Positions 33,609 through 42,317 of a stretch of DNA of 64,000 bases are shown here, one piece after another. The position numbers and the translations under genes were made by a program. The notes under the pieces were generated by a model. The model saw only the letters and a program-made list of their open reading frames with translations, made no database searches and was not told where the DNA came from. Origin of the DNA: Ruaniaceae bacterium KH17 (GTDB lineage: Bacteria; Actinomycetota; Actinomycetes; Actinomycetales; Actinomycetaceae); NCBI GenBank assembly GCA_900199505.1, contig FZQV01000012.1:1-64000 (forward strand), read 5' to 3'. Position 1 is the stretch's first letter. Each line of letters opens with the position of its first letter.

Positions 33609-35555
33609 ATGAACGACACGACTAATACCCGCCAATGGTGGGCCGAACGGGCGGACCAGCTACTGGCTGGCGCGCGGGCGTACGCCTCAGAGAATGGTGC
33701 TCGCATCACGCTCCCCGGCGCCGAGGGCGGCTATGGCCGCGCCGTGGACGGCCTCGAAGGCTTCGCTCGGACGCTCCTGATCGCCGGCTTCCGCATCGCC
33801 GGCGAGCGTGGCGAGGGGCTCGACGACTTGATCGACTTCTATGCGCGTGGCATCGCCGCCGGCGTGAATCCGGATCTTCCCGATCGCTGGGTGCGCCCCA
33901 CAGAGCACGCCCAGGCGAAGGTCGAGTCCGCCTCGATCGCGCTCGTGCTAGACATGACTCGTCCCTGGATCTGGGAACGCTTCGACGAGCTGACCAAGCA
34001 GCGCGTCATTGATTACCTCGCCGAGCTGGTGGGCGATGCCACCTTCCCACGCAACAACTGGTGCTGGTTCCGGATCGTGACCGAGACCTTCCTGCGCTCC
34101 GTGGGCGGCCCATGGTCGCAGGCGGACATCGACGCGGACCTCGCACTTCACGAGTCCTTTGTTCGTGACGGCGGCTGGATCTCGGACGGTGACGAGCGCG
34201 CCTATGACAACTACGTGGGTTGGGCGTTGCACCTCTATCCCGTGATCTGGGCCCGCATGCAGGGCGCGGACGAGCTGATGGGGGAGCGCAAGGACCTTGA
34301 GCGGCTCGATGCCTACCTCCGTGACGCACTCACTCTGATCGGCGCCGACGGCGCCCCGCTCTTCCAGGGCCGCAGCCTGATCTACCGCTTCGCAGCCGCC
34401 GCGCCCTTCTGGGCTGGCATCGTGGCAGGAGTTCCATCCTCAACGTCGGGCGAGTTGCGCCACGCCGCGGAGAAGATCGTGGGTCACTTCTTCGAGAATG
34501 GCGCGCCAGACGAGCGCGATCTGCTCACCATGGGCTGGTTCCACGAGTGGCGCACTCTCGCACAGCGTTACTCCGGCCCGGGCTCGCCATACTGGGCTGC
34601 TAAGGGCTTTTTCGGCCTTGTGCTTCCCGCCGATCACCCTGTGTGGACCGCCCCCGCCGAGCCGCTGCCTGTTGAGCGTGGCGATGTGCTGCGCGTGATC
34701 GAAACACCCGGATGGCTGGTCTCTGGTACTGCGGATGATGGCATCGTGCGCGTCTCTAACCACGGCACCGATCACGCTCTGCCCGGCGATGTGGTGGGCG
34801 ATTCGCCTCTTTACACTCGCATTGGCTACTCCACCGCCACGGCGCCGCTTCTCGACGAGCGAGCCTGGCGCGATCCCGTTGAGCAGTCGGTTGCGGTGCT
34901 CAACGCCGACGGCGTCGGCACCCACCGCGCTGCCCTCAACCTGCTGGGAACGTGGATTGATGGCGACGTAGGGATTGCAGGATCGTCCTCCGTGGCCCAC
35001 TGGCTTGTTTCGGCACCGCAGCAGCCGAACCATGGCTCGGGCCTCTCCGGCGAGTTTGAGTCGCTGGCGGAACTCACGGTGTGGTCGCTCGTACGCGGCC
35101 CGTGGGAGATTCGTCTGGCGCGGCTCGAGAACGACGCACCGCAGACGATTCGCATGGGCGGCTGGCCCTTGGTCAACGCGACAGCGAATGCCGAGACGGA
35201 CGCCGTCGTCCTCACCGATGGCACCCACACGAGCTTCATATCGGCGTTGCTCGGCACGGCGCAGGCGAGTGCCTCCGAGCGTCCCGAAGCGAGCGCACTC
35301 GGAGCGGTTGCGACCGTTCCCACAGTGAACTTCTCGACGAACGGCGGCGAATGGATCGCCGCGCTCATCGGGTTGTCGGGTCACGAGCTCTCCGCAGGAG
35401 CGGCGGCGGTGGCCCTGGTCGAGGGAAACCTCGCAGTGACGTGGCCAGACGGAACGGTCACGTCGCATCACCTAGACCCCCAGAACGCGATGGACGCGTT
35501 CGAGGTAGATCGTGGCCCGAGCTCCGGGTCCGAACTGAAGGAGAATGAGAAATGA
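33609..35555 (+). CDS. DUF2264 family protein
   Basis: A 648-residue protein of the DUF2264 family, recognised by GYGRAVDGLEGFARTLLIAGFRI, the FPRNNWCWFRIVTETFLRSVGG block and GRSLIYRFAAAAPFWAGIVAG. The N-terminal two thirds is helical, as in an alpha/alpha toroid, and the rest is beta-rich. It has no signal peptide. The family is found repeatedly beside GH88/GH105 enzymes and polysaccharide lyases, so a role on uronide oligosaccharides is likely, but no reaction is proven to my knowledge. AAGGA (33598-33602) precedes the ATG. Its end overlaps the binding-protein gene by four bases. Confidence 0.87.
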   Translation: MNDTTNTRQWWAERADQLLAGARAYASENGARITLPGAEGGYGRAVDGLEGFARTLLIAGFRIAGERGEGLDDLIDFYARGIAAGVNPDLPDRWVRPTEHAQAKVESASIALVLDMTRPWIWERFDELTKQRVIDYLAELVGDATFPRNNWCWFRIVTETFLRSVGGPWSQADIDADLALHESFVRDGGWISDGDERAYDNYVGWALHLYPVIWARMQGADELMGERKDLERLDAYLRDALTLIGADGAPLFQGRSLIYRFAAAAPFWAGIVAGVPSSTSGELRHAAEKIVGHFFENGAPDERDLLTMGWFHEWRTLAQRYSGPGSPYWAAKGFFGLVLPADHPVWTAPAEPLPVERGDVLRVIETPGWLVSGTADDGIVRVSNHGTDHALPGDVVGDSPLYTRIGYSTATAPLLDERAWRDPVEQSVAVLNADGVGTHRAALNLLGTWIDGDVGIAGSSSVAHWLVSAPQQPNHGSGLSGEFESLAELTVWSLVRGPWEIRLARLENDAPQTIRMGGWPLVNATANAETDAVVLTDGTHTSFISALLGTAQASASERPEASALGAVATVPTVNFSTNGGEWIAALIGLSGHELSAGAAAVALVEGNLAVTWPDGTVTSHHLDPQNAMDAFEVDRGPSSGSELKENEK

Positions 35556-36898
35556 ACCGACGCATGAAGGGCGCAGTAGGCCTCGCTATTGCCGCTGCCC
35601 TAGTGCTCTCCGCTTGCGGGGGCGACGCCGAGACCCCGGACGCCGGCGACACCGGCGCAGCGACCGACGGTGGTTCGGACGCGGGCAACGAGGGTGGCGA
35701 AGAGATCACCCTGACGATGTCCGGCTGGAGCCTCGACACCACCCCCGAGTTCCAGCTCCTCGCGGACGCGTTCCACGCCGCCAACCCGAACATCACGGTC
35801 GAGCTTGCCGAGTACGACGCCGGCGAGTACAACACCCTGCTGACCGCGGACCTCGCGGCCGGTGCGGCCCCCGATCTGATCACGCAGAAGGAGGCCAAGT
35901 ACACCCCGGTGTTCGTGAACGGTAACCAGCTCCTCGACGTCTCCGACGTTGCGTTGCCCGATGGCATCAACGGCGTGGGCTCGTACCAGGTTGACGGTAC
36001 CTCGTACGCCGTCCCCTACCGCAACGACAGCTGGGTTATCTTCTACAACGTTGACCTGTTCAACCAGGCCGGTGTGGACCTGCCTGACGGTAGCTGGACC
36101 TGGGACGACTACGGCCAGGCCGCCAAGGATCTGAAGGCGGGCCTCGAGGCTGCCGGCAGCTCCGCGTACGGTGCCTACCTGCACGGTTGGCAGTCCACCG
36201 TCCAGGGCTTCGCGAACGCGCAGTCCCCGAACGGCATGGATTTCCTGGAGGGCAGCATCGACCACCTGGCCCCGTACTACGAGCGCGTGCTTGATCTGCA
36301 GGACTCCGGTGCACAGATCGACTTCAACACCCGTGGCGCGAACCAGTTGACCTACCAAGGCGAGTTCGGCAAGCAGAACGCTGCTCTAATGCCGATGGGC
36401 ACCTGGTACGTGGCTACGCTGCTCGCGCAGCAGGCCTCGGGCGAGGCCGACACCTTCGAGTGGGGCATGGCTCCCGCTCCGCAGTACGACGCTTCTACTG
36501 CGGGCACAGACAACACCCCGGTTACCTTCGGTGACCCGACCGGTATCGGCATCAACGTGGCGATCGACGACTCGAAGGTTGACGCCGCGAAGGAGTTCCT
36601 CGCCTTCATCGCCTCCGAGGACGCCGCCAAGGCGCTCGCGGGTATTGGTATCACCCCGGCCCTGATCACCGACGACGTGGTGAGCGTCTACTTCGGGACC
36701 GAAGGCGCCCCGCAGGATGAGCTCTCGAGCTTCGCGTGGTCCACCAATGAGGTGCTCCCGGAGAACCCGCCGAGCAACTCCACCGCGACCGTCCAGACGA
36801 TTCTGGGTGACCTGCACACGGCTGTCCTCTCGGAGTCCTCCTCCGTGGCGGACGAGATCGAGAACGCCAAGCAGCGCATCGAGAACGAGGTTCAGTAA
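35552..36898 (+). CDS. Sugar ABC transporter substrate-binding lipoprotein (uronide locus)
   Basis: A 448-residue CUT1 binding protein. A lipobox LSAC gives the lipidated Cys at about residue 23, followed by a flexible Asp/Gly/Ala/Thr-rich linker to about residue 50. The mature domain begins ITLTMSGWSLDTTPEFQLLADAF, with FHAANPNITVELAEYDAGEY after it. Trp- and Tyr-rich loops (YRNDSWVIFYNVDLF) suggest carbohydrate stacking. It would present unsaturated uronide oligosaccharides to the permeases. It overlaps the DUF2264 gene, and a strong hairpin lies between it and the first permease. Confidence 0.93.
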   Translation: MNRRMKGAVGLAIAAALVLSACGGDAETPDAGDTGAATDGGSDAGNEGGEEITLTMSGWSLDTTPEFQLLADAFHAANPNITVELAEYDAGEYNTLLTADLAAGAAPDLITQKEAKYTPVFVNGNQLLDVSDVALPDGINGVGSYQVDGTSYAVPYRNDSWVIFYNVDLFNQAGVDLPDGSWTWDDYGQAAKDLKAGLEAAGSSAYGAYLHGWQSTVQGFANAQSPNGMDFLEGSIDHLAPYYERVLDLQDSGAQIDFNTRGANQLTYQGEFGKQNAALMPMGTWYVATLLAQQASGEADTFEWGMAPAPQYDASTAGTDNTPVTFGDPTGIGINVAIDDSKVDAAKEFLAFIASEDAAKALAGIGITPALITDDVVSVYFGTEGAPQDELSSFAWSTNEVLPENPPSNSTATVQTILGDLHTAVLSESSSVADEIENAKQRIENEVQ

Positions 36899-36905
36899 TC
36901 CTCAC

Positions 36906-36936
36906 AGCCGGGTTGGGCGCAGCGCCCAACCCGGCT
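36906..36936 (+). terminator. Intercistronic stem between binding-protein and permease genes
   Basis: AGCCGGGTTGGGCGC (36906-36920) and GCGCCCAACCCGGCT (36922-36936) form a perfect 15-base stem with almost no spacer. No T-tract follows and the operon continues, so it more likely protects the 3' end of the binding-protein message or partly terminates, giving more binding protein than permease. Confidence 0.65.
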
Positions 36937-36956
36937 GGATTCCGTAAGGAGAACTC

Positions 36957-37877
36957 ATGTCAACCGCCACCGCTGAGCGGGTGCGCAAGAGCCAACGGCC
37001 TGGCGCGAAGCTCCGGCGCAGAAATGCTCTCATCGGCTGGACCTTCATCCTGCCCAACTTCCTGGGCTTTGCGATTCTGACCTTGGTGCCAGTTCTCGCA
37101 CTGTTCTACATCTCCCTGACCGACTGGAACGCCTTCGGCAACGCGAACTTCGTGGGGCTCGCGAACTTTGAGCGGCTGGTTAACGACAACAGCTTCCAGA
37201 TCGCCCTGGTCAACACGATCAAGTACGCGGTCATGTATATCCCCATGACCCTCGTCGTCTCCCTGGGTCTCGCTCTGCTACTCAACACCAAGCTCAAGGG
37301 CGTGGCCTTCTTCCGGACCGCGGCATTCTTCCCCTACATCACCTCGATCGTTGCCATCGCCATGGTCTGGAACATTCTGTTCAGCCCGGAGTACGGCCCG
37401 ATCAACCAGATTCTGGGCTTCATCGGAATCTCGAACCCGCCCGGCTGGCTGACGTCGCAGACCTGGGCCATGCCCGCCGTTGCGCTGATCTCCATGTGGC
37501 GTGACTCCGGCTACTACATGATTCTGCTCCTTGCCGGATTGCAGACCATTCCGCGCGAACTCTATGAAGCCGCCCGGATGGACGGTGCCAACGCGTGGCA
37601 GCGCTTCTGGTACGTGACGTTGCCGGGACTACGCCCGCAGATGTTCTTCGTGACCGTCATGATGGTGATCGGATCGTTCAAGATCCTTGACTTGATTCTC
37701 GTGCTCACCAAGGGTGGGCCCGGCCAGGCGACCCTGGTGATCTCGCAGTTCATCTACCGCGAGGGTTTCGAGCGAAACAGCTTTGGCTACGCCTCGGCCG
37801 CAGCGATCGTGCTCTTCTTCATCTGCATCACGGTGACCATCGTTCAGTTCCTGATCAACAAGAAGAGGGAGGCGTGA
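36957..37877 (+). CDS. Sugar ABC transporter permease (MalF type, uronide locus)
   Basis: A 306-residue membrane permease with about six helices, beginning LIGWTFILPNFLGFAILTLV. The EAA loop is LYEAARMDGANAWQRFWYVTLPGL, and LTKGGPGQATLVISQFIY is the conserved C-terminal segment. AAGGAG precedes the ATG at 36957. It follows the binding-protein gene after the 15-base stem and precedes the second permease by one base. It forms the importer pore with that partner. No ATPase gene is present in this locus. Confidence 0.94.
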   Translation: MSTATAERVRKSQRPGAKLRRRNALIGWTFILPNFLGFAILTLVPVLALFYISLTDWNAFGNANFVGLANFERLVNDNSFQIALVNTIKYAVMYIPMTLVVSLGLALLLNTKLKGVAFFRTAAFFPYITSIVAIAMVWNILFSPEYGPINQILGFIGISNPPGWLTSQTWAMPAVALISMWRDSGYYMILLLAGLQTIPRELYEAARMDGANAWQRFWYVTLPGLRPQMFFVTVMMVIGSFKILDLILVLTKGGPGQATLVISQFIYREGFERNSFGYASAAAIVLFFICITVTIVQFLINKKREA

Positions 37878-37878
37878 G

Positions 37879-38754
37879 ATGACCACCAAGCAACTCGCGT
37901 TGCCCGCACCTCGGGTCAAGACGACCTCGCCATTGAAGCGAGTCGGTAGGGGATTCCTCTACATCGGACTGCTGGCATTCTCGCTGTGGCTGCTACTGCC
38001 GTTCTTCTGGCTCGTGATGAGCTCGCTGAAGATGTCCAACGACGTCTTCTCGATTCCGATTACGTGGTGGCCGGATCCGCTGACCTGGCAGCACTACTCG
38101 GACATTTGGCAGAAGACCAACATGGTGACATGGATTAGGAACTCCCTGTTCCTTGCCACCATCGTTACCCTCCTGCAGGTGCTCACGGGATCCTTCGCGG
38201 CGTACGGCTTTGCGAAGATGCGCTTCCGTGGGCGCGACGTGCTGTTCCTCGCCTACGTGGGGACGATCGCCGTGCCGTGGCAGTCCTACATGATCCCGCA
38301 GTTCATCATGATGTCGCAGTTCAAGCTCTCGAACACCCTGCTCTCGATCATTCTGTTGCAGGCCTTCGGCGCGTTCGGTGTGTTCCTGATGAAACAGTTC
38401 TACGAGTCGATTCCCGAAGAGCTTTCGGAATCGGCCCGGCTCGATGGACTCTCGGAGTATGGCATCTGGCGCAGGATCATCCTGCCGCTCTCGACGCCAG
38501 CTATCGCGACGCTCTCGCTGCTGACCTTCGTCAATACCTGGAACGACTACATGGGTCCGCTCATCTACCTGCGTGATCGTGATCTCTGGACCATCCAAAT
38601 CGGTCTGCGCAACATGGTGTCCAACCAATTCGATGCGAACTATGCGCTCATGTTCGCAGGCTTGACGATCTCGATCATCCCGATCACGATCATCTTCCTG
38701 CTCGGCCAGCGCTACTTCGTTGAAGGTATTGCGACCACCGGAATGAAGGGCTGA
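37879..38754 (+). CDS. Sugar ABC transporter permease (MalG type, uronide locus)
   Basis: A 291-residue membrane permease. Its first membrane helix is GFLYIGLLAFSLWLLLPFFW, and the EAA loop is LSESARLDGLSEYGIWRRIILPLS, with the late LTFVNTWNDYMGPLIYL segment typical of the MalG group. It starts one base after the MalF-type gene stops and ends three bases before the YesL-like gene, so it is in the middle of a tight operon. Together with its partner it needs an ATPase encoded elsewhere. Confidence 0.94.
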   Translation: MTTKQLALPAPRVKTTSPLKRVGRGFLYIGLLAFSLWLLLPFFWLVMSSLKMSNDVFSIPITWWPDPLTWQHYSDIWQKTNMVTWIRNSLFLATIVTLLQVLTGSFAAYGFAKMRFRGRDVLFLAYVGTIAVPWQSYMIPQFIMMSQFKLSNTLLSIILLQAFGAFGVFLMKQFYESIPEELSESARLDGLSEYGIWRRIILPLSTPAIATLSLLTFVNTWNDYMGPLIYLRDRDLWTIQIGLRNMVSNQFDANYALMFAGLTISIIPITIIFLLGQRYFVEGIATTGMKG

Positions 38755-38757
38755 CGG

Positions 38758-39441
38758 ATGCGCCGGATTTCTCCCGACACCTTCACATTGGTGTTCGGTG
38801 TCGCCTACATCGGGCTCATGGGCAACGCGATGTTCCTCGTGGCGTGCCTGCCCGTGGTGTTCTTGGCGATGTTTACGGATCCGGCGCAGACGTGGCTCCT
38901 CCTTGCCATCCTCGGGGTCCTCGTCGCCCCAGCCCTTGCGGCCCTCTTCTCCGTGTTCCGTGCGTACTCGGAGGAGGGGAGCCTCGAGGTAGTGCGTGGC
39001 TTCTGGCGAAGCTGGCGCGCCACCGCGAGGAAGGCGCTGACCATCGGAGCGCTTGTCAGCATCGCCCTCGTGATCCTCGTCCTCGACATCCGGGTACTCA
39101 CGGAGACCTCGTACGCCGGTCTCACCGTCCCGCTCCTGGCCGTCCTGGCCGTGCTCGTTGTCGCGATCACACCGCTCGCGCTGGCGGCGCTGGCAGACGT
39201 ACCCGATGCGCGGATTCGTGACCTCCTCAAGGTGAGCGCACTGCTGGGAGTTCGCCGCTGGTACCTCACCGCGCTCTCGGTGATCATCCTGATCACACTC
39301 ATTGCCTTCTTTGCCTACCGGCCGGCGCTTGCTCTCGGGCTCGCCGCTACGCCGCTGCTGTACGTCGTCTGGGCGAACAGCAGATTCACCCTTAAGCCCG
39401 CCGTCGTCGACGTCGAGATTACGACCACGGCGACGTCCTAG
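38758..39441 (+). CDS. YesL-like DUF624 membrane protein
   Basis: A 227-residue protein with about five or six membrane segments. It opens with FTLVFGVAYIGLMGNAMFLVACLPVV, a DUF624 (YesL) type start, and has FWRSWRATARKALTIGAL at the first cytoplasmic loop. YesL-family proteins are commonly encoded next to CUT1 sugar importers in oligosaccharide loci, including the rhamnogalacturonan locus of Bacillus, but their function is unknown. It lies three bases after the permease and 15 before the GH88 gene. The call comes from topology, motif and neighbourhood. Confidence 0.72.
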   Translation: MRRISPDTFTLVFGVAYIGLMGNAMFLVACLPVVFLAMFTDPAQTWLLLAILGVLVAPALAALFSVFRAYSEEGSLEVVRGFWRSWRATARKALTIGALVSIALVILVLDIRVLTETSYAGLTVPLLAVLAVLVVAITPLALAALADVPDARIRDLLKVSALLGVRRWYLTALSVIILITLIAFFAYRPALALGLAATPLLYVVWANSRFTLKPAVVDVEITTTATS

Positions 39442-39456
39442 ATCAGGAGATACTTG

Positions 39457-40632
39457 ATGACAACCGGACTCGAGCCTGCGCTCGACGACGCCCTCGCGAC
39501 CTTGCGTGCGAACATCGCGGTGTTCGATGGCAGTTACCCCGATGACACCACCGCCGCGAACGTGTATCCGTTGCGCAAGGCGCAGAACGGCATCGCCCTC
39601 GGCGGCAACTCGGGGTGGACCACTGGCTTCTGGCCGGGCATGTATTGGCTTGCCTGGGAGCTCACCGGTGACGAACAGTTTCGCGCCAACGCCGCCCGGT
39701 ACGCGGAGGATTTCGCCCGCCGAGTACGCGCAGAGGAGGACCTGGACCACCACGATCTGGGCTTCCTCTTCTCGCTCTCGCTGGTCGCTTCATGGCGCCT
39801 CACCGGCAACGGAGACTCGCGTGATGCGGCACTCGAGGCAGCCCACATCCTTACCCGCCGCTTTCTCGAGCCCGCCGGCATCATCCAGGCGTGGGGAGAC
39901 TTGAATGATCCGGCACAGCGTGGCCGCACGATCATCGACTCGCTCATGAACACGCCGCTGTGGACCTGGGCCGCGCAGGAGACTGGAGACGAGCGCTTCA
40001 CCGAGATGGTGCGCCGCCACACCGAGCAACTCGCGTTGCACATCCTTCGTGAGGATGACTCCACCTTCCACACGTTCTACTGGGACGCCGAGTCCGGCGA
40101 GCCATTGCGTGGTGGCACCGAGCAGGGCGCGGCCGATGGCTCCTGCTGGGCCCGCGGCCAGGCGTGGGGGATCTACGGCTTCGCCATGAACTACCGCCAC
40201 ACCGGAAATCGGCTTCTACTGGACGCCTCGCGTCGCTGCGCAGGCTACTTCCTCGCGCATCTTCCGGATGACAGCGTTCCTTACTGGGACCTCATCTTTG
40301 GGGACGAGAGCGGGGAGCCGCGGGACTCGTCGTCGGGAGCGATCGCCGTCTGCGGACTGGACGAGCTCGCGTCTGTCGTGGACGATCCTGAGGAGGCGGC
40401 TCGGTACCGCGCTGCTGCCGAGACGATCATGAGCTCGCTGGTCGAGCACTACACCCCGTCCGAGCCGGCCGACGGCGCAGCCCTCCTCGTGCACAGCGTC
40501 TACGACCGTCCCAAATCCGTGGGCGTCGATGAGGGTAGCCTGTGGGGAGACTACTTCTTCCTTGAGGCGATCGCTCGCCGCGCACTGCCGTCCGAATGGC
40601 GTCCCTATTGGGAAGCCCCCAAGAAGAACTAA
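39457..40632 (+). CDS. Unsaturated glucuronyl hydrolase (GH88)
   Basis: A 391-residue cytoplasmic hydrolase that removes the 4,5-unsaturated uronic acid from oligosaccharides left by polysaccharide lyases. Two aspartates in the right places and spacing (Asp100 in DHHDLGFLFSLS and Asp161 in TIIDSLMN, 61 apart) match the catalytic pair of the family. The alpha/alpha barrel is rich in Trp and has GFWPGMYWLAWE and CWARGQAWGIYG. ATG at 39457 is chosen, with AGGAGA (39445-39450) upstream; a TTG one codon earlier is also in frame. The product is a free 4-deoxy-5-keto uronate that KduI accepts. Confidence 0.94.
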   Translation: MTTGLEPALDDALATLRANIAVFDGSYPDDTTAANVYPLRKAQNGIALGGNSGWTTGFWPGMYWLAWELTGDEQFRANAARYAEDFARRVRAEEDLDHHDLGFLFSLSLVASWRLTGNGDSRDAALEAAHILTRRFLEPAGIIQAWGDLNDPAQRGRTIIDSLMNTPLWTWAAQETGDERFTEMVRRHTEQLALHILREDDSTFHTFYWDAESGEPLRGGTEQGAADGSCWARGQAWGIYGFAMNYRHTGNRLLLDASRRCAGYFLAHLPDDSVPYWDLIFGDESGEPRDSSSGAIAVCGLDELASVVDDPEEAARYRAAAETIMSSLVEHYTPSEPADGAALLVHSVYDRPKSVGVDEGSLWGDYFFLEAIARRALPSEWRPYWEAPKKN

Positions 40633-40648
40633 CGATACGGAGAACATG

Positions 40649-41413
40649 ATGATCCTTGACAGCTTCCGCCTCGATGGAAAGGTTGCGCTGGTCACCGGCT
40701 CCAGCCGCGGGCTCGGCCAGGGTGCCGCGCTTGCGTTCGCCGAAGCCGGTGCCGATGTTGCGCTGCTCGACCGCGTTGAGCCCGAAGAGACGATCGCACA
40801 GATCGAGGCGCTCGGCCGCCGCGCCTACGCGGTGACGCTCGACCTGATTGCCGCCACGCCCGAGGACATCCACGCGGCCATCGACGAGATCGTCGAGAAC
40901 CTCGGGAGCTTGGACATTGTGGTGAACAACGCGGGCATCATCCGCAGGCACCCGGCGATCGACCACCCGGCCCAGGATTGGGATGACGTCCTCAAGATCA
41001 ATCTGGACGCCGTCTTCCACATCACCCAGGCTGCCGGCAAGCACATGCTTCCGAAGGGCTACGGGCGCATCATCAACATCGCCTCGATGCTCTCGTTCCA
41101 GGGTGGCATCCTGGTGCCCGGCTACACGGCCTCCAAGCACGCCGTCGCCGGCATCACCAAGTCTTTCGCAAACGAGTGGGCAGCCTCAGGCGTGACGGTG
41201 AATGCCGTCGCCCCCGGCTACATGGCCACCGACAACACCGCGCCGATCCGCGCGGATGAGGATCGTGCGAACTCGATCCTGAGCCGGATCCCGCAGGGCC
41301 GCTGGGGCACCCCAGCTGACCTGCAGGGCGCCTTCGTGTTCCTCGCCTCGGAAGCTGCCTCATATGTGACGGGCGCGATTCTTCCAGTCGACGGCGGCTG
41401 GCTCGTTCGGTAA
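40649..41413 (+). CDS. kduD: 2-deoxy-D-gluconate 3-dehydrogenase / 2,5-diketo-3-deoxygluconate reductase (KduD)
   Basis: A 254-residue short-chain dehydrogenase that reduces 2,5-diketo-3-deoxygluconate to 2-keto-3-deoxygluconate with NAD(P)H. The cofactor loop is TGSSRGLGQG (about 16-25), NNAG follows near 90 and the catalytic Tyr159-Lys163 is in YTASK. It opens MILDSFRLDGKVALVTG, close to enteric KduD (253 residues). The ATG at 40649 is six bases after GGAG; an ATG one codon earlier is too close. The position between GH88 and kduI, plus the length, favours KduD over other dehydrogenases of this superfamily. Confidence 0.9.
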   Translation: MILDSFRLDGKVALVTGSSRGLGQGAALAFAEAGADVALLDRVEPEETIAQIEALGRRAYAVTLDLIAATPEDIHAAIDEIVENLGSLDIVVNNAGIIRRHPAIDHPAQDWDDVLKINLDAVFHITQAAGKHMLPKGYGRIINIASMLSFQGGILVPGYTASKHAVAGITKSFANEWAASGVTVNAVAPGYMATDNTAPIRADEDRANSILSRIPQGRWGTPADLQGAFVFLASEAASYVTGAILPVDGGWLVR

Positions 41414-41446
41414 GAGACGTTCAACAAGAAAGACAAGGAGACGAAA

Positions 41447-42265
41447 ATGGAGCAGCGTTACGCTGTGAGCCCCGATCAGATTCCCGGAATGGACACGCAG
41501 GAGATGCGCGATCGGTTCCTGGTGCAGGATCTCTTTGTGCCGGGGGAGGTGAAGGTGGTCTACACCCACCACGATCGCATCGTGCTGGGTGGCGCGACTC
41601 CGGCGGATGGCCCGCTGGCGCTTCCGACGTTCCCCGAGATGCGCGCGGAGTTCTTCCTCGAGCGCCGCGAAATCGGCATCATCTCGATCGCCGAGACCGG
41701 CACCGTGACCGCCGACGGCGAGGCCTACGAGATGCCGAAGGGTTCCGCACTGTACCTCGGCCGCGGCACCAAAGATGTGGTGTTCGAAGGCGAAGGTGCA
41801 CAGTTCTACCTGTTCTCCGCCCCGGCGCACACCTCCTACCCGAACGCCCTCGTGCTCGCCGGCCAGGGAACCGTGCGCGAGTTGGGCGATCAGTCCACCT
41901 CGAACCGCCGTTCGCTGAACCAGTACATCCACGAGAACGGCATCAAGTCGTGCCAGATCGTGATGGGCGTGACCTCGCTCCACGAGGGTTCGATGTGGAA
42001 CACGATGCCGGCGCACACTCACGATCGCCGCACCGAGTGCTACCTCTACTTCGATGTTCCGGAGGACGCCCGTGTGGTGCACATCCTCGGCGAGCCCTCG
42101 GAGACCCGGCACATGGTGGTCGCCAACAAGGAAGCCATCATCTCGCCGAGCTGGTCCGTGCACTCCGGCGTCGGGACGGCCGCCTACTCGTTCGTATGGG
42201 CGATGGCCGGCGAGAACCAGTCCTTCGATGACATGGACGGCTTCTCCATCACCACGATGCGCTAG
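41447..42265 (+). CDS. kduI: 5-dehydro-4-deoxy-D-glucuronate isomerase (KduI)
   Basis: A 272-residue cupin-type isomerase that converts 4-deoxy-5-ketouronate to 2,5-diketo-3-deoxygluconate. The metal site is intact: His190, His192 and Glu197 in MPAHTHDRRTECYLYF and a later His239 in SWSVHSGVG. The opening RYAVSPDQIPGMDTQEMRDRF in pieces and LFVPGEVKVVYTHHDR are typical. The length is standard. AAGGAG lies upstream. It is the last gene of the plus-strand operon and is followed by a long terminator stem. No KDG kinase or aldolase follows. Confidence 0.96.
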   Translation: MEQRYAVSPDQIPGMDTQEMRDRFLVQDLFVPGEVKVVYTHHDRIVLGGATPADGPLALPTFPEMRAEFFLERREIGIISIAETGTVTADGEAYEMPKGSALYLGRGTKDVVFEGEGAQFYLFSAPAHTSYPNALVLAGQGTVRELGDQSTSNRRSLNQYIHENGIKSCQIVMGVTSLHEGSMWNTMPAHTHDRRTECYLYFDVPEDARVVHILGEPSETRHMVVANKEAIISPSWSVHSGVGTAAYSFVWAMAGENQSFDDMDGFSITTMR

Positions 42266-42273
42266 AAACGCCT

Positions 42274-42317
42274 GACGCTGATGGCGCGGACTCTACGGGG
42301 TTCGCGCCATCAGCGTC
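42274..42317. terminator. Bidirectional terminator stem between kduI and the lacI-type remnant
   Basis: GACGCTGATGGCGCG (42274-42288) and CGCGCCATCAGCGTC (42303-42317) form a perfect 15-base stem with a 14-base loop, nine bases after the kduI stop. It reaches into the last codons of the convergent lacI-type remnant (stop at 42310), so it can serve both directions. TT-GGGGG follows, so there is no T-tract. Confidence 0.75.

Noticed and set aside
37993-39753. Minus-strand ORF (586 codons) across permease and YesL-like genes
   Set aside because: It is acidic/His-rich antisense sequence across three real overlapping genes.
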